Shown in pieces: positions 43,762 through 52,778 of a stretch of 64,000 bases of DNA. The position numbers and the translations under genes were made by a program. Source of the DNA: Nostoc sp. NIES-4103 (GTDB lineage: Bacteria > Cyanobacteriota > Cyanobacteriia > Cyanobacteriales > Nostocaceae); assembly GCF_002368335.1 (NCBI RefSeq), contig NZ_AP018288.1, positions 1,357,551 through 1,421,550 of the forward strand, given 5' to 3'. Every line of letters starts with the position of its first letter. Position 1 is the stretch's first letter. The notes under the pieces were generated by a model. That model had not been told where the DNA came from. It ran no database searches and saw nothing but the letters and a program-made list of their open reading frames with translations.

Positions 43762-44310
43762 ATGATTTACCAGTTGAAAAAACCTCTAGCAGTTGCCACG
43801 ATTATTGCTACATTCAATATATTGAGTCAAGGGAGCGCGGGTGCTGTCAGTTTTAATTTTACTCAAGGTGGTTGGTCACAAGGTGGAATAGTAACTGGGA
43901 GCTTTGAAGGAGAAGATTTAGATAGTAACAGTATTATTTCAGAAACTGAGATTACAAATTTTTCATTAGCTTGGTCAGGAAATGCAGAAGTACCTGAATT
44001 TGAATTGAAAGACGTAGATGAATGGCAATTTTCTACAGAGGAGCTTCGCTTAATTTCAGGGTTTACAAGTCAAGCAACAACCTTTTGGTCTTATGACGGT
44101 AGATTTGGTTCTGTTGGCATAGGTGCTTTTGCTGGAACAATTAGCGATACAACTGAATCAGCGCCAATATTTGAACCAGTAAGTGCAAAAACTGTTCCAG
44201 AACCTACCTCGATTGTTGCAAGTTTGGTTGCCTTGTGCGCCATGCTAGTCAAAAAAAAGTTAGCTAAAAAGCATTCACTCTTTCACAAAATTGCCAGCAG
44301 CCTCTGTTGA
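43762..44310 (+). CDS. PEP-CTERM exported protein
   Basis: 182 residues. A signal peptide (residues about 1-28, ATIIATFNILSQGSAGA) is followed by a beta-rich domain (VSFNFTQGGWSQGGIVTGSF), then the sorting signal TVPEPTSIVASLVALCAML and the basic cluster KKKLAKK. The tail extends about 13 residues past the basic cluster, slightly longer than usual. The mature domain resembles small cyanobacterial PEP-CTERM proteins of unknown role. Confidence 0.8.
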   Translation: MIYQLKKPLAVATIIATFNILSQGSAGAVSFNFTQGGWSQGGIVTGSFEGEDLDSNSIISETEITNFSLAWSGNAEVPEFELKDVDEWQFSTEELRLISGFTSQATTFWSYDGRFGSVGIGAFAGTISDTTESAPIFEPVSAKTVPEPTSIVASLVALCAMLVKKKLAKKHSLFHKIASSLC

Positions 44311-44507
44311 CCACAGTTGCGCTGGCTGCTTTCATAGTTAAATAAAAGAGTAGCGATCGCACAACAGACACCACACCCAAAACATCGTACCCCGAAGGTT
44401 AAACTAAATATTACATTGAAATGACATTGATATAAATTTCAATCAATGCCTTCATAGTACAGGCAGTTTTGTTCTTGCCTGCATAACTACTTTAAACATG
44501 TTGACCG

Positions 44508-44729
44508 ATGTCAGACTCAACTTCATGGCAATCATTGCCATATAAAACTATCTGTAATGATTGTGCTTTCCATGCATTGGTAGAAGGAGCAATAGAGTGT
44601 ATTCACCCTGAAGAGTTTGGGGTTAATTGCTCTACTGTCATTTTCTGCAATTCATTTCAGCCAACACTCATAATTGACAGTCCTTGTGTGTCTTTCGGTA
44701 ATGATGACGCTGGAACGACTAACAAATGA
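44508..44729 (+). CDS. Small Cys-rich hypothetical protein
   Basis: 73 residues. Cysteines sit at 16, 19, 31, 41 and 47, with His at 22 and 33, in CNDCAFHA, CIHPEEFGVNC and FCNSF. The spacing suggests a small zinc- or iron-binding fold, but no known motif fits exactly. No signal peptide. Probably a real gene because of the compact Cys pattern. Function unknown. Confidence 0.5.
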   Translation: MSDSTSWQSLPYKTICNDCAFHALVEGAIECIHPEEFGVNCSTVIFCNSFQPTLIIDSPCVSFGNDDAGTTNK

Positions 44730-44813
44730 GAATTGGATGACTAACCGCTATTTTTCTGGGTTCATGATCTCTGATATAGCTTTCTGAATTACGAATTATT
44801 CAGTCATGCAAAT

Positions 44814-45041
44814 TTACCTGCTATAGTATTGCATCTCAATCCAAACTCGCATTTCAGCTTCAGAACCAAAACAAGCAGAACGACCTGTCAGAGGGTCATA
44901 GGCGTGCCAAGCAGAATCACCATTGGCTAGGTGGGTTTGCCAAACTTGCAATTCAGAATTGTTTGTTAGTACAGTAACTAAGTTATGCCACAATTTTTGT
45001 AATTTTGATTCTACTAATGACCAAACATCAACTATCTTCAT
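44814..45041 (-). CDS. Small conserved-type hypothetical protein
   Basis: 75 residues from ATG 45041, chosen because GGGAG lies 9 nt upstream on the minus strand; an in-frame ATG at 45062 would include this ribosome binding site. It has a helical N-terminus (VWSLVESKLQKLWHNLV) and a C-terminus with GDSAWHAYDPLTGRSACFGS and EAEMRVWIEM. This pattern is reminiscent of short cyanobacterial proteins of unknown function. No membrane or export signal. Confidence 0.6.
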   Translation of the reverse strand: MKIVDVWSLVESKLQKLWHNLVTVLTNNSELQVWQTHLANGDSAWHAYDPLTGRSACFGSEAEMRVWIEMQYYSR

Positions 45042-45136
45042 AAAAAATTTCTCCCGGCTCATTAGATGTGTATTACATACTTTCTAGATTCGCTTAGTAA
45101 TAACTGAATGAGAAGGTACAGATTCATGCACTTTGG

Positions 45137-45195
45137 ACTGGTACAGTAGTAATAAATTCAACTGTTATAGTCAAATTACACTCAACTGTACTAGT
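45137..45195 (+). promoter_or_regulatory. Candidate MocR operator (three related motifs)
   Basis: ACTGGTACAGT (45137-45147) is the near inverse of the core ACTGTACTAGT (45185-45195). TCAACTGTTATAGT (45158-45171) and TCAACTGTACTAGT (45182-45195) form a direct repeat (12 of 14) with 24-bp period. They lie 68-126 bp before the GTG start of a MocR regulator, the usual place for autoregulatory sites of this family. Confidence 0.45.
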
Positions 45196-45262
45196 TCACA
45201 CCCAGAAAAATCCCTTATATTGCCTGTAGTCCCTGCTGTTATCCTGAAGGAAGGGTTGCGCT

Positions 45263-46789
45263 GTGAATATTCTCCTAGACCGACACTCACCAAACCCTAT
45301 TTATTTGCAAATTCGTGAGTATCTGAGTCGGCTGATTCAATCTGGCAAAATACCTGCTGGGCAAAAACTTCCTTCGATTCGTAGTTTGTCAGAGAGTATT
45401 CAAGTTAACAAGTTGACTGTGATTGAGGCGTACAGTCTCCTAGAAGCCGATGGACTCATCCATGCTCGCCAAGGTTCAGGATATTTTGTCAATCGTACAG
45501 TCACTTCTGGTTTTACCAAGCGCTCAAATTTTGCCCCAGCCCAAGAGGTAATCATTTCAGAAGGGGAAGGGTCATTTTTCCACCAATATACAAGTTCAAT
45601 TCAGGCTCGACGGCAGCAAAATATTATTGATTTTAGTTCGGGTTTTCCCTCTGCTTCTAGCTCAAATTATCTCCAAAAAATTGCCAAACGGGCATTGACT
45701 AAAACAGGGGATAACCTCTTTAAAGAAGACTTCCCCCAAGGACAATTGGTATTGCGGCAATTGATTGCTCAGATGTTAGTGCAACCAGGATTAGAGGTTT
45801 CTCCTGAAGAAATTATTATTACCAGTGGTTCACAACAAGCACTATCGCTGGCAATGCAATATTATCTGCAAAAAGGCGATTGGGTGATTGTGGAAACACC
45901 TACCTATCATGGTGCATTGGGGATTCTTGAAAATTTGGGAGCTAAGGTTATAGGAATTCCCATGACTGCGGAGGGAATGAATTTAGAGTTGCTGGAGCAG
46001 TATCTTAAAAGTCACCGACCAAAGTTAATTTATACCATCAGTACTTTACATAATCCCACAGGGATCACAACTTGCCAAGAGCATCGGCAAGCTTTATTGG
46101 GGTTGGCAGAACAGTACGAATGTCCCATTTTAGAAGATAATGCTTATGAAGGGTTAAATTTTGAACCTGTTCCGGCTCCAATTAAGGCACTCGATCGCGA
46201 CAATTGGGTAACTTACATCAGTACATTCTCAAAAACCCTGATGCCTGGACTAAGAGTTGGTTACATGGTGGTGACGGGTGAACATCGTCAACCTCTGGTG
46301 AAACAGAAATTACTCAATGATTTGCACGTGTCTACAGTGTCTCAAGCAATTGTGAGTGAGTTGTTAGCGTCGGGACATTATCGTCGTCACTTAAGTCGTT
46401 TGCGGACTAGTAACCTGCAAAATCGTAATGTGATGTTGCAAGCATTGGAGAGGTACTTTCCTGATGCGATCGCTTGGACTATTCCCAAAGGCGGTTTATT
46501 TCTGTGGACTCATCTACCAAACCATTTACCCATTCAAGCAATTTGCCGAGATGCCTTATCTGAACATGTCCTAGTTGCTAATGGTGCAGCATTTTTTCCC
46601 GGAGGTGGCTATCCCGCCATGCGCTTGAACTTTTGCCACACACCAGAAGATATTGAACAAGGTATTAAAATTCTTGGTCGCATACTCAAAAACTATTTAA
46701 CTCCCACTTATATCAGCTTGGGTTTACCATCTCAAGGCAAGAGGCAGGAAGCGGGAGTAGGGAGTTGGGAGTTAGGAGTTAGGAGTTAG
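45263..46789 (+). CDS. MocR-type transcriptional regulator (GntR HTH + aminotransferase fold)
   Basis: 508 residues from GTG 45263, supported by GAAGGAAGGG just upstream. The N-terminal GntR winged helix spans about 5-75 (PIYLQIREYLSRLIQSGKI, KLPSIRSLSES, GSGYFV). A fold-type I aminotransferase domain (about 115-480) has the PLP-lysine region YISTFSKTLMPGLRVGYM. MocR proteins bind PLP or amino acid ligands and often control an adjacent transporter or enzyme gene. The next gene on the same strand is the FAD/MBL fusion, a possible target. The last about 15 residues (GVGSWELGVRS) are encoded by the start of a heptamer repeat array, and the stop codon TAG itself comes from that array. Confidence 0.88.
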   Translation: MNILLDRHSPNPIYLQIREYLSRLIQSGKIPAGQKLPSIRSLSESIQVNKLTVIEAYSLLEADGLIHARQGSGYFVNRTVTSGFTKRSNFAPAQEVIISEGEGSFFHQYTSSIQARRQQNIIDFSSGFPSASSSNYLQKIAKRALTKTGDNLFKEDFPQGQLVLRQLIAQMLVQPGLEVSPEEIIITSGSQQALSLAMQYYLQKGDWVIVETPTYHGALGILENLGAKVIGIPMTAEGMNLELLEQYLKSHRPKLIYTISTLHNPTGITTCQEHRQALLGLAEQYECPILEDNAYEGLNFEPVPAPIKALDRDNWVTYISTFSKTLMPGLRVGYMVVTGEHRQPLVKQKLLNDLHVSTVSQAIVSELLASGHYRRHLSRLRTSNLQNRNVMLQALERYFPDAIAWTIPKGGLFLWTHLPNHLPIQAICRDALSEHVLVANGAAFFPGGGYPAMRLNFCHTPEDIEQGIKILGRILKNYLTPTYISLGLPSQGKRQEAGVGSWELGVRS

Positions 46790-46920
46790 GAGTTGGGAGT
46801 TAGGAGTTAGGAGTTAGGAGTTGGGAGTTAGGAGTTAGGAGTTGGGAGTTGGGAGTTGGGAGTTAGTAGTTAGGAGGTTTATTCCCAATGCCCCATGCCC
46901 AATGCCCCATACCCAATTAC
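46757..46920. repeat. Heptamer tandem repeat array
   Basis: About 16 copies of the 7-mer GGAGTTA or GGAGTTG (about 46757-46874) are followed by CCCAATGCCCCATG-type repeats to about 46918. The array begins inside the MocR coding region and provides its last codons and stop. The following 46921-47239 shows no gene or shared repeat. Confidence 0.85.
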
Positions 46921-47239
46921 CATTGTCAAAATTTAATGACAAATTTAGCTGTGAATTTCTGCTTGGATAACTGGTTATTATGATGTTAGATTCAAACCGC
47001 GGTATTTCTATCGATTTTTGAAAAAATAAACCCATGATTTAGAGCTAAAAAGTTTTTGAGGCTGGTATAATCTGGGTTTTAGCTTTTATGATTTTGCGAT
47101 CCCCGCATCCTCAATTTTGAGAATTGCACACTTCATTTCAATTCCCACTTGTTCATGTGGATTTGTGGTTTTTTGATTCAATTCATACCTTTATTGAGGT
47201 CAAACAGGCGTAATTTCACAGGTTGTCTGGGATAACTTT

Positions 47240-49438
47240 GTGAGTAGAAAGTACCAAGCACATCTCACACATCCCATGAACAGCAATATTCTTAACCTCA
47301 AGATTTCTCCTATTACGTTTGCGATTGTTGGCGGTGGTTTTAGTGGTTCTCTGGTTGCTGCAAATCTTTTGCGAAAGGCCACTATGCCACTTTCCATCAA
47401 GTTGATTGAACGTAGTTCTCAAGTAGGTAGAGGAGTTGCTTACGGTACACAAGTAGATTGTCACTTGCTAAATGTTCCAGCAGGTAAGATGAGTGCGTTT
47501 CCTGACGAACCGAATCATTTCTTAAACTGGCTGCATCAAAACGGACATCAAGAAGTCACAGCATCTACTTTTGTGCCGCGTAAAGTTTATGGAGATTATG
47601 TACAGGCGACATTGAAATCAGCAGAGGACAATGCACCAGCTAATGTTTGCCTAGAAAGGATTTTAGATGAAGCGATCGCCATCGAAACAACCACCGATAG
47701 CACAACAGTATACCTCAGCAGCGGACAGCGTTTGTATGTGCAAAAGGTTGTGCTAGCTCTGGGTAATTTCTCGGCAACTTCGCCTGCACCTCTGACTGCT
47801 GTGGCCAATACTGGTTATGTCAAAGATGCCTGGGCCAGTGATGCGATCGCAGACTTAAATCCAGAAGATGCAATTCTGTTGGTAGGTACTGGGCTAACAA
47901 TGGCAGATGCAGTTGTAGCCTTGCATCAACAAGGGTTCAAAGGACAAATCCATGCTGTCTCTCGTCACGGATTGATGCCACAGCGTCACAAACCAACTAC
48001 ACCTTATCAGACATTTATTGATGTAGAGACTGCACCAAAAACTGCACGAGGACTACTGCATCTAGTACGCCAAGAACTGCAACAAGCACAAGATTGGCGT
48101 GCAGTTATAGATGCCATCCGTCCAGTTACACAACAACTCTGGCAGGTATTACCATTCAATGAACAAAAGCGCTTTCTTCGTCACGTCAAAGCTTACTGGG
48201 AAGTTCATCGCCATCGGATTGCCACAGAAATTGCCAACATCCTCGATGCTGCAATCAAGTCTGGACAACTGATGCATTATGCAGGTCGAGTGCAAAGCTG
48301 CCGAGAGTTGGCAAATCAAGTAGAAGTGAGAATTCAGGAACGGGGAACACACAAAGATATCACTTTGCAAGTCAAGCGGATTATTAACTGTACTGGTGCA
48401 AATTGCAACTATCGCCGATTACAACATCCATTAATTGCCAGCCTGCAAGAACAACGCTTGATCCGTCCCAATGCTTTGGGAATGGGAATCGACACAGCCG
48501 CCAACGGTGCCCTTATTGATGCCGACGGCAAGGCATCGCCAATGTTGTATACCTTGGGGACACCGCGTAAAGGCAATCTTTGGGAAACCACCGCAGTTCC
48601 CGAAATTCGAGTACAAGCAGCGAATCTGGCACAGGAGCTACTGAAATCCTTGCAACCCAAGACTTATACTCCTGTTGGAGGGGACTGGTTAACTGACAAT
48701 TCATTGTTCACGTTGAGGAAACCTTCTATGCTATTTCGTCAACTGTTCGATAAAGAATCGAGTACCTATACTTACTTGATTGCCGATTCAGAAACTAAAA
48801 CAGCTATTTTAGTTGATCCTGTATTGGAGCAAGTAGAACGTGACCTCCAGATATTACACGAACTAGGGTTGACTCTGCGCTATTGTTTGGAAACCCATAT
48901 CCATGCCGACCACATCACCGGCACAGATAGACTCAGATTGCATACTGGTTGTTTAGGTATTCTCCCTGTGAAGACAGAAGCAAATTGTGTAGACCGCTAC
49001 ATTGCAGACGGTGAAATTTTGCAACTAGGGAGCGTGGAGATTCAAGCGATCGCTACTCCTGGTCATACTAACAGCCACATGGCTTATTTAGTCAATTACA
49101 CTCATCTATTAACTGGAGATGCCCTATTCATTCGGGGTTGTGGACGTACCGACTTTCAGTTTGGTGATGCTGGATTGCTATATGATGCAGTCACCCAGAA
49201 GTTATTCACGTTACCTGATGACACATTGGTATATCCTGGTCACGACTATCAGGGACGAACAGTATCTACCATTGGTGAAGAAAAACGCTGGAATCCCCGG
49301 TTTGCCGGACGTAGCCGCAGCCAGTTCATCGAATTAATGAATAACCTTGACCTGCCTATGCCTAAGAAGATGCTGGAAGCTGTTCCCGCAAATCAACATT
49401 GTGGCAGAGTTTTAGTGGCGTTGGATTATCAAATTTGA
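47240..49438 (+). CDS. FAD/NAD(P)-binding oxidoreductase fused to an MBL-fold persulfide-dioxygenase-like domain
   Basis: 732 residues from GTG 47240; ATG 47279 (719 residues) is a credible alternative because the Rossmann fold starts at FAIVGGGFSGSLVAANLL. The first 470 residues form an FAD/NAD(P)-binding domain (GVAYGT, LLNVPAGKMSAFP, LLVGTGLTMADAVVALH). From about 485 on lies a metallo-beta-lactamase domain with THIHADH, PGHTNSH, TGDALFIRGCGRTDF and YPGHDY. This is the pattern of ETHE1-like persulfide dioxygenases and related glyoxalase II enzymes. Together they suggest oxidation of a sulfur or thiol substrate, with the flavin part handling a disulfide or N-/S-oxidation. The fusion is unusual, and the substrate is inference. 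Confidence 0.85.
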   Translation: MSRKYQAHLTHPMNSNILNLKISPITFAIVGGGFSGSLVAANLLRKATMPLSIKLIERSSQVGRGVAYGTQVDCHLLNVPAGKMSAFPDEPNHFLNWLHQNGHQEVTASTFVPRKVYGDYVQATLKSAEDNAPANVCLERILDEAIAIETTTDSTTVYLSSGQRLYVQKVVLALGNFSATSPAPLTAVANTGYVKDAWASDAIADLNPEDAILLVGTGLTMADAVVALHQQGFKGQIHAVSRHGLMPQRHKPTTPYQTFIDVETAPKTARGLLHLVRQELQQAQDWRAVIDAIRPVTQQLWQVLPFNEQKRFLRHVKAYWEVHRHRIATEIANILDAAIKSGQLMHYAGRVQSCRELANQVEVRIQERGTHKDITLQVKRIINCTGANCNYRRLQHPLIASLQEQRLIRPNALGMGIDTAANGALIDADGKASPMLYTLGTPRKGNLWETTAVPEIRVQAANLAQELLKSLQPKTYTPVGGDWLTDNSLFTLRKPSMLFRQLFDKESSTYTYLIADSETKTAILVDPVLEQVERDLQILHELGLTLRYCLETHIHADHITGTDRLRLHTGCLGILPVKTEANCVDRYIADGEILQLGSVEIQAIATPGHTNSHMAYLVNYTHLLTGDALFIRGCGRTDFQFGDAGLLYDAVTQKLFTLPDDTLVYPGHDYQGRTVSTIGEEKRWNPRFAGRSRSQFIELMNNLDLPMPKKMLEAVPANQHCGRVLVALDYQI

Positions 49439-49490
49439 AATGGGAATTGGGAATTGGGAATTGGGAATTGGGAATTGGGAATTGGGAATG
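49438..49490. repeat. GGAATTG heptamer array after the fusion gene
   Basis: About seven copies of TGGGAAT/GGAATTG follow the stop codon directly. Part of the same class of 7-mer repeats seen after several other genes in this window. Confidence 0.85.
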
Positions 49491-49495
49491 GGAAA

Positions 49496-49760
49496 GCCAG
49501 CGCGGTGAGGCAGTACGGTCTTGGGGTCTCCCCCAACGGGAGAGGCAGTGACGCTCGGAAAGCGTAGCGTCTCCCCTTGGGAGAAGACTCGCGCTTCGCT
49601 ACGCTAACGCAATCGGCGGAAGCCGCCAAGACTGCGACTGCCTCACCAAGTGGAGTAACTGCCGTTAGCAAGAGCGAAGCGCGAGCTTGCGAGCGTCACC
49701 CGTAAGGGTCTTGCGGTCTCCCCAAGTAGAGCAAGTGGCGTACGACTGGCGTCATGGGGC
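49496..49760. repeat. Palindrome-rich dispersed repeat, copy 1
   Basis: A GC-rich block of nested hairpins (GGTCTCCCCC.., CTTGGGAGAAG, GCGCTTCGC). Positions 49505-49664 appear identical over 160 bp to the reverse complement of 61832-61991. Positions 49545-49599 are also repeated at 50571-50625. It has no plausible gene, though some frames stay open through the repeats. The remainder, 49761-49924, is the leader of the stress-protein gene. Confidence 0.8.
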
Positions 49761-49924
49761 ATCAATTTCCTAACTTCCTCACAAGTTCCTCAAATTATTA
49801 TTTTATAAACATAGGTGTAGGACAAAGATTGCTTAAGGAACTTCCAAGTCAAAAAATATCCAACTGTTGACTGTGAACAATCATCAGTTATCAGTCAACA
49901 ACTTCATAAATGCCAGAGGTCTAT

Positions 49925-50467
49925 ATGCTGAAAAAGATTTTAGTTGCATTGGATCGCTCGGAAATGGGGAAGCAGGTTTTTGAGCAAGCATTGGCTTTAG
50001 CGCAGGTGACACAAGCCAAGTTAATGCTGCTGCATGTTTTATCCCCAGAAGAAGAGGGCAGTCCCTACTTTCCTATGTTATCTAATGTGGAATACTATCC
50101 AGGATTGAGTGGTCAAAGCTTTGAGTTATACCAAAAACAGTGGGATAGCTTTAAAGATGAAGGTGTAAAGATGCTGCAATCCTTCAGTGCCCAAGCAAAC
50201 ACACTAGGAGTATCTACAGAATTTTCACAAACGCTTGGTAGTCCTGGGCGAACAATTTGTAAGTTAGCAGTGACTTGGGGTGCTGATTTAATTATTATGG
50301 GACATCGAGGCCGCTCTGGGTTAGCACAAATGTTCCTAGGGAGTGTGAGTAACTACGTGGTTCACCATGCTGCTTGTTCAGTCTATATTGTGCATCACCC
50401 AGTCATTGTTAAAAACCCTGAGACGGTTGTCAAAGAATCTACAAGCGTTGTCGGGTCAACACAGTAA
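49925..50467 (+). CDS. Universal stress protein (UspA family)
   Basis: 180 residues from ATG 49925, preferred over ATG 49910 because AGAGG lies just upstream and the fold starts at MLKKILVALDRSEMG. The nucleotide-binding motif near the C-terminus reads IIMGHRGRSGLAQMFLGSVSNYV, matching the ATP-binding G-2x-G-9x-G(S/T) class. A single USP domain with a 20-residue acidic/polar tail. Cytoplasmic; the role in stress endurance is known only for the family. Confidence 0.88.
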   Translation: MLKKILVALDRSEMGKQVFEQALALAQVTQAKLMLLHVLSPEEEGSPYFPMLSNVEYYPGLSGQSFELYQKQWDSFKDEGVKMLQSFSAQANTLGVSTEFSQTLGSPGRTICKLAVTWGADLIIMGHRGRSGLAQMFLGSVSNYVVHHAACSVYIVHHPVIVKNPETVVKESTSVVGSTQ

Positions 50468-50560
50468 AGATGCGATCGCAAATCAGCTAGGTTAATACCA
50501 ATTCTGTATGAAGATGCGCTAATCCATATTTAAGTACAAGAAAGAAAAACGAACCGCCCT

Positions 50561-50690
50561 TCGGGTTCAGCAGTGACGCTCGGAAAGCGTAGCGTCTCCC
50601 CTTGGGAGAAGACTCGCGCTTCGCTGCGCTAACGCAATCGACGCAAGGCGCCAAGATTGCGACTGCTTCACAAAGGACGCAAAGGACACA
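50561..50690. repeat. Palindrome-rich dispersed repeat, copy 2 (partial)
   Basis: Shares 55 bp exactly (50571-50625) with copy 1 and continues with a diverged GCTTCGCTGCGCTAACGC section. It is followed by heptamer-type ACAAAGGACGCAAAGGACACAAAG repeats. Together they occupy the gap before the DUF3122 gene. Confidence 0.75.
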
Positions 50691-50766
50691 AAGAAAGAAG
50701 AAGTTAAAAGAATTTGGCGCAGCCTCACAAATAAATGGTATAAGTTGACACCTGGAGGTGAATCTG

Positions 50767-51366
50767 ATGTTACGCCACAGCCAACAAACATTGAAAGATA
50801 AAAAGGGGTTAAAGGGCAAAAAGAAAAGAAAAGTTTTACCCCTGACCCCCAATTGGGGCAAAAATTTATTTTGGTGGCTGCTATGGCTGGGAATATTAAC
50901 AATATCAATATACATATTTCTGAGTTCAGTAAATCTCCCATCCCAGATGGTAATCGCTGATGTCAACAAGTTAGAAGCAGCACCAGGAGAAATACTTTAT
51001 CGTTCGCAGAAAAAATTAGATGATCAATCGGGAAATGTTTGGCAAGTTGTCCTGTTTAAGCAAGTTTATCCTGGTCAAGGTCAGACTGTAAATCTACGGC
51101 TGGTGGGCTTTCCTGATTATGCGGAACTTTTCCATCCCCAACCTTTAAAAATCACTACTGCCACTGGTAAAGTTTTCACTGCTGCTGATATTTTCTTGGA
51201 TGATGCACCAGCACCGACAATCGGTCAGTATAACTTGAAAGACATATTACCACAATTGCCAAGGGAATCCTTAGTACTGAGTATACCTCTGCCAGGCGAT
51301 CGCTTTATCAATATCTCAGTTCCTAAATCTGTGGTGCAGGAATGGCAATTGTTAATGGAGAGTTAG
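50767..51366 (+). CDS. DUF3122 family envelope protein
   Basis: 199 residues from ATG 50767, chosen because GGAGG (50754-50758) lies 8 nt upstream; GTG 50758 overlaps it. A basic N-terminus (KGLKGKKKRKV) and one hydrophobic helix (about 38-58) act as signal anchor. The mature domain carries the family pattern GEILYRSQKKLDD, WQVVLFKQVYPGQ, VNLRLVGFPD, LKITTATG and VPKSVVQEWQ. DUF3122 is found almost only in cyanobacteria; its function is not known to me. Confidence 0.8.
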   Translation: MLRHSQQTLKDKKGLKGKKKRKVLPLTPNWGKNLFWWLLWLGILTISIYIFLSSVNLPSQMVIADVNKLEAAPGEILYRSQKKLDDQSGNVWQVVLFKQVYPGQGQTVNLRLVGFPDYAELFHPQPLKITTATGKVFTAADIFLDDAPAPTIGQYNLKDILPQLPRESLVLSIPLPGDRFINISVPKSVVQEWQLLMES

Positions 51367-51395
51367 TTGTCATTTGTCATTTGTCCTTTCCCCAT

Positions 51396-51495
51396 CCCCC
51401 TCATCTCCCCGATCTCTCTCATCTCCCTCATTCCCCCCATCTCCCCTGCTCCCCATCTCCCCATCTCCCCATCCCCCCATTTCCCCATCTCCCCA
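51396..51495. repeat. C-rich CCCCATCT/CTCATCTCCC repeat
   Basis: Short C-rich octamer-like repeats lie between the DUF3122 gene and the next gene. They keep the frame open upstream of the true start at 51511 and so mimic an N-terminal extension. Confidence 0.8.
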
Positions 51496-51510
51496 CTCAA
51501 GGAGGATCTC

Positions 51511-52182
51511 ATGCACAAGCAAAATCAACATCAGGGCTTGTTTTTATGGGAAAAGTGGGTCATGGCCACCGCTTTTGGCTCTGTTGTGGGTTTTTGTGCG
51601 ATCGCAACCTTCAATGCGTTAACATCTAGGGCAGAAAATGTCAATATCTACACAATCTTGTTGGTAGTGGGAATTGTTGAAGGGGTAGTTTTGGGATTTT
51701 CGCAACTTTTAGCACTACGGCGCTATATTCATAAACCAATTGGATGGGTAATTTTCACCACTGTTGCAGCACTTTTGGCGTGGTTGATTGGTTTAGCACT
51801 GAGTTATCTGATGGCTGTGGCTTTCAGTTTCGTAGGAGATGGAATGAAATTTTTGGTGCTGCTACCAGCAATTATTTTACTGGGAGGTGGGGTAGGAGCA
51901 GTGCTAGGATGTGCCCAATGGCTGCTTTTGCAAGCATACGTAAGAATATATATCCGCCAAGCAGGCTGGTGGGTGGGGGCTAATACCTTAGCTTGGTCGT
52001 TGGGTTTACTCATAGCCTTTATGGATATAGGCTTTGAGCAGTCAGATAAATTGAGTATCCACAATGCTCTCAACGCTGCGGTGACTGGCGCTGCAATGGG
52101 GACTGTGGTAGGAGCAAGTACAGGAATTTTCTTAGTTTGGCTGATGAACCTCTCAAGGGGGGAATTGAAAATTAAAAATTAA
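51511..52182 (+). CDS. Polytopic membrane protein of unknown function
   Basis: 223 residues from ATG 51511, selected because AAGGAGG stands directly before it; the frame is open further upstream only through C-rich repeats. About six hydrophobic helices are visible, including TAFGSVVGFCAIATFNAL, LLVVGIVEGVVLGFSQLLAL, a Gly-rich FLVLLPAIILLGGGVGAVLG, and AAMGTVVGASTGIFLVWLM. An internal pattern G..(E/G)...LG..Q.L.L appears twice (VEGVVLGFSQLLALR and GAVLGCAQWLLLQ), suggesting a duplicated half. No transporter family recognised. Confidence 0.75.
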   Translation: MHKQNQHQGLFLWEKWVMATAFGSVVGFCAIATFNALTSRAENVNIYTILLVVGIVEGVVLGFSQLLALRRYIHKPIGWVIFTTVAALLAWLIGLALSYLMAVAFSFVGDGMKFLVLLPAIILLGGGVGAVLGCAQWLLLQAYVRIYIRQAGWWVGANTLAWSLGLLIAFMDIGFEQSDKLSIHNALNAAVTGAAMGTVVGASTGIFLVWLMNLSRGELKIKN

Positions 52183-52228
52183 AGTTGACTGTTGACTATT
52201 GACTATTGACTGTTGACTATTGACTAAT
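52178..52228. repeat. TTGACTA/TTGACTG heptamer array
   Basis: About seven 7-mer units lie right after the stop of the membrane protein gene and abut the 3' end of the convergent pentapeptide gene. Confidence 0.85.
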
Positions 52229-52617
52229 CAATCATGTTGAATTTGCAAACCTGCCTTAGCTAAATCAAAATCTGGGGGAAAATGGGTATTGCGATCGCAG
52301 TCTGCTTTTTCTAGGTTTGCTCCTTGGAGATCGGCTTGAGACAGATTGGCTGACATCAACAATGATCCCCTGAGATCGGCATTCCTCAAATTGGCTTGAC
52401 TCAAGTCGGCGAAGCTGAGGTCAGTTCCCCTGAGATTAGCACCACTGAGGTTAGCTTCACTCAAGTCAGCATAACTGAGGTCAGATCCTTTGAGGTTAAC
52501 GCCTTGCAAATCAGCATTGCCTAGTTCTGCTCTACTAAAAGCACGTTTTCCAGCAGTATACTCATCTATGAGAGTAGCTACTGCATTGATGGGCTGTTGA
52601 GAATTTACTTCAGACAT
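52228..52617 (-). CDS. Pentapeptide repeat protein
   Basis: 129 residues from ATG 52617. A longer open frame reaches 52743, but its extra part (NYYNYELQ) looks like translated repeat DNA. About 14 consecutive A(D/N)LXX pentapeptides are visible (ANLSGANLRGTDLSFADLSQ), which form a right-handed quadrilateral beta-helix. A C-terminal acidic tail ends in DLAKAGLQIQHD. The family is abundant in cyanobacteria and mostly of unknown role; no signal peptide, so likely cytoplasmic. Confidence 0.8.
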   Translation of the reverse strand: MSEVNSQQPINAVATLIDEYTAGKRAFSRAELGNADLQGVNLKGSDLSYADLSEANLSGANLRGTDLSFADLSQANLRNADLRGSLLMSANLSQADLQGANLEKADCDRNTHFPPDFDLAKAGLQIQHD

Positions 52618-52778
52618 AATTTGTAATTCGTAATTATAATAATTTTGCTCACAACGTGAGTCTATTTTATAGCTTAGGTTTTTAGCGTTCAAATAGCGAT
52701 CGCATTTTCCCATCTCATCACAACTGTCAACTTTGGTTGTCATATGATGTCCGGTAAATTGCCCATAATTCTTGTGTT

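Noticed and set aside
49429..49671. 80-codon minus-strand frame
   Set aside because: Built from heptamer repeats (FPIPNSQ repeats) and palindromic repeat DNA.
50487..50969. 160- and 124-codon minus-strand frames
   Set aside because: They are composed of dispersed repeat sequence and the antisense of the DUF3122 gene.
51367..51510. N-terminal extension of the membrane protein (Pro/Ser/Ile-rich)
   Set aside because: It is translated C-rich repeat DNA; a strong ribosome binding site places the start at 51511.
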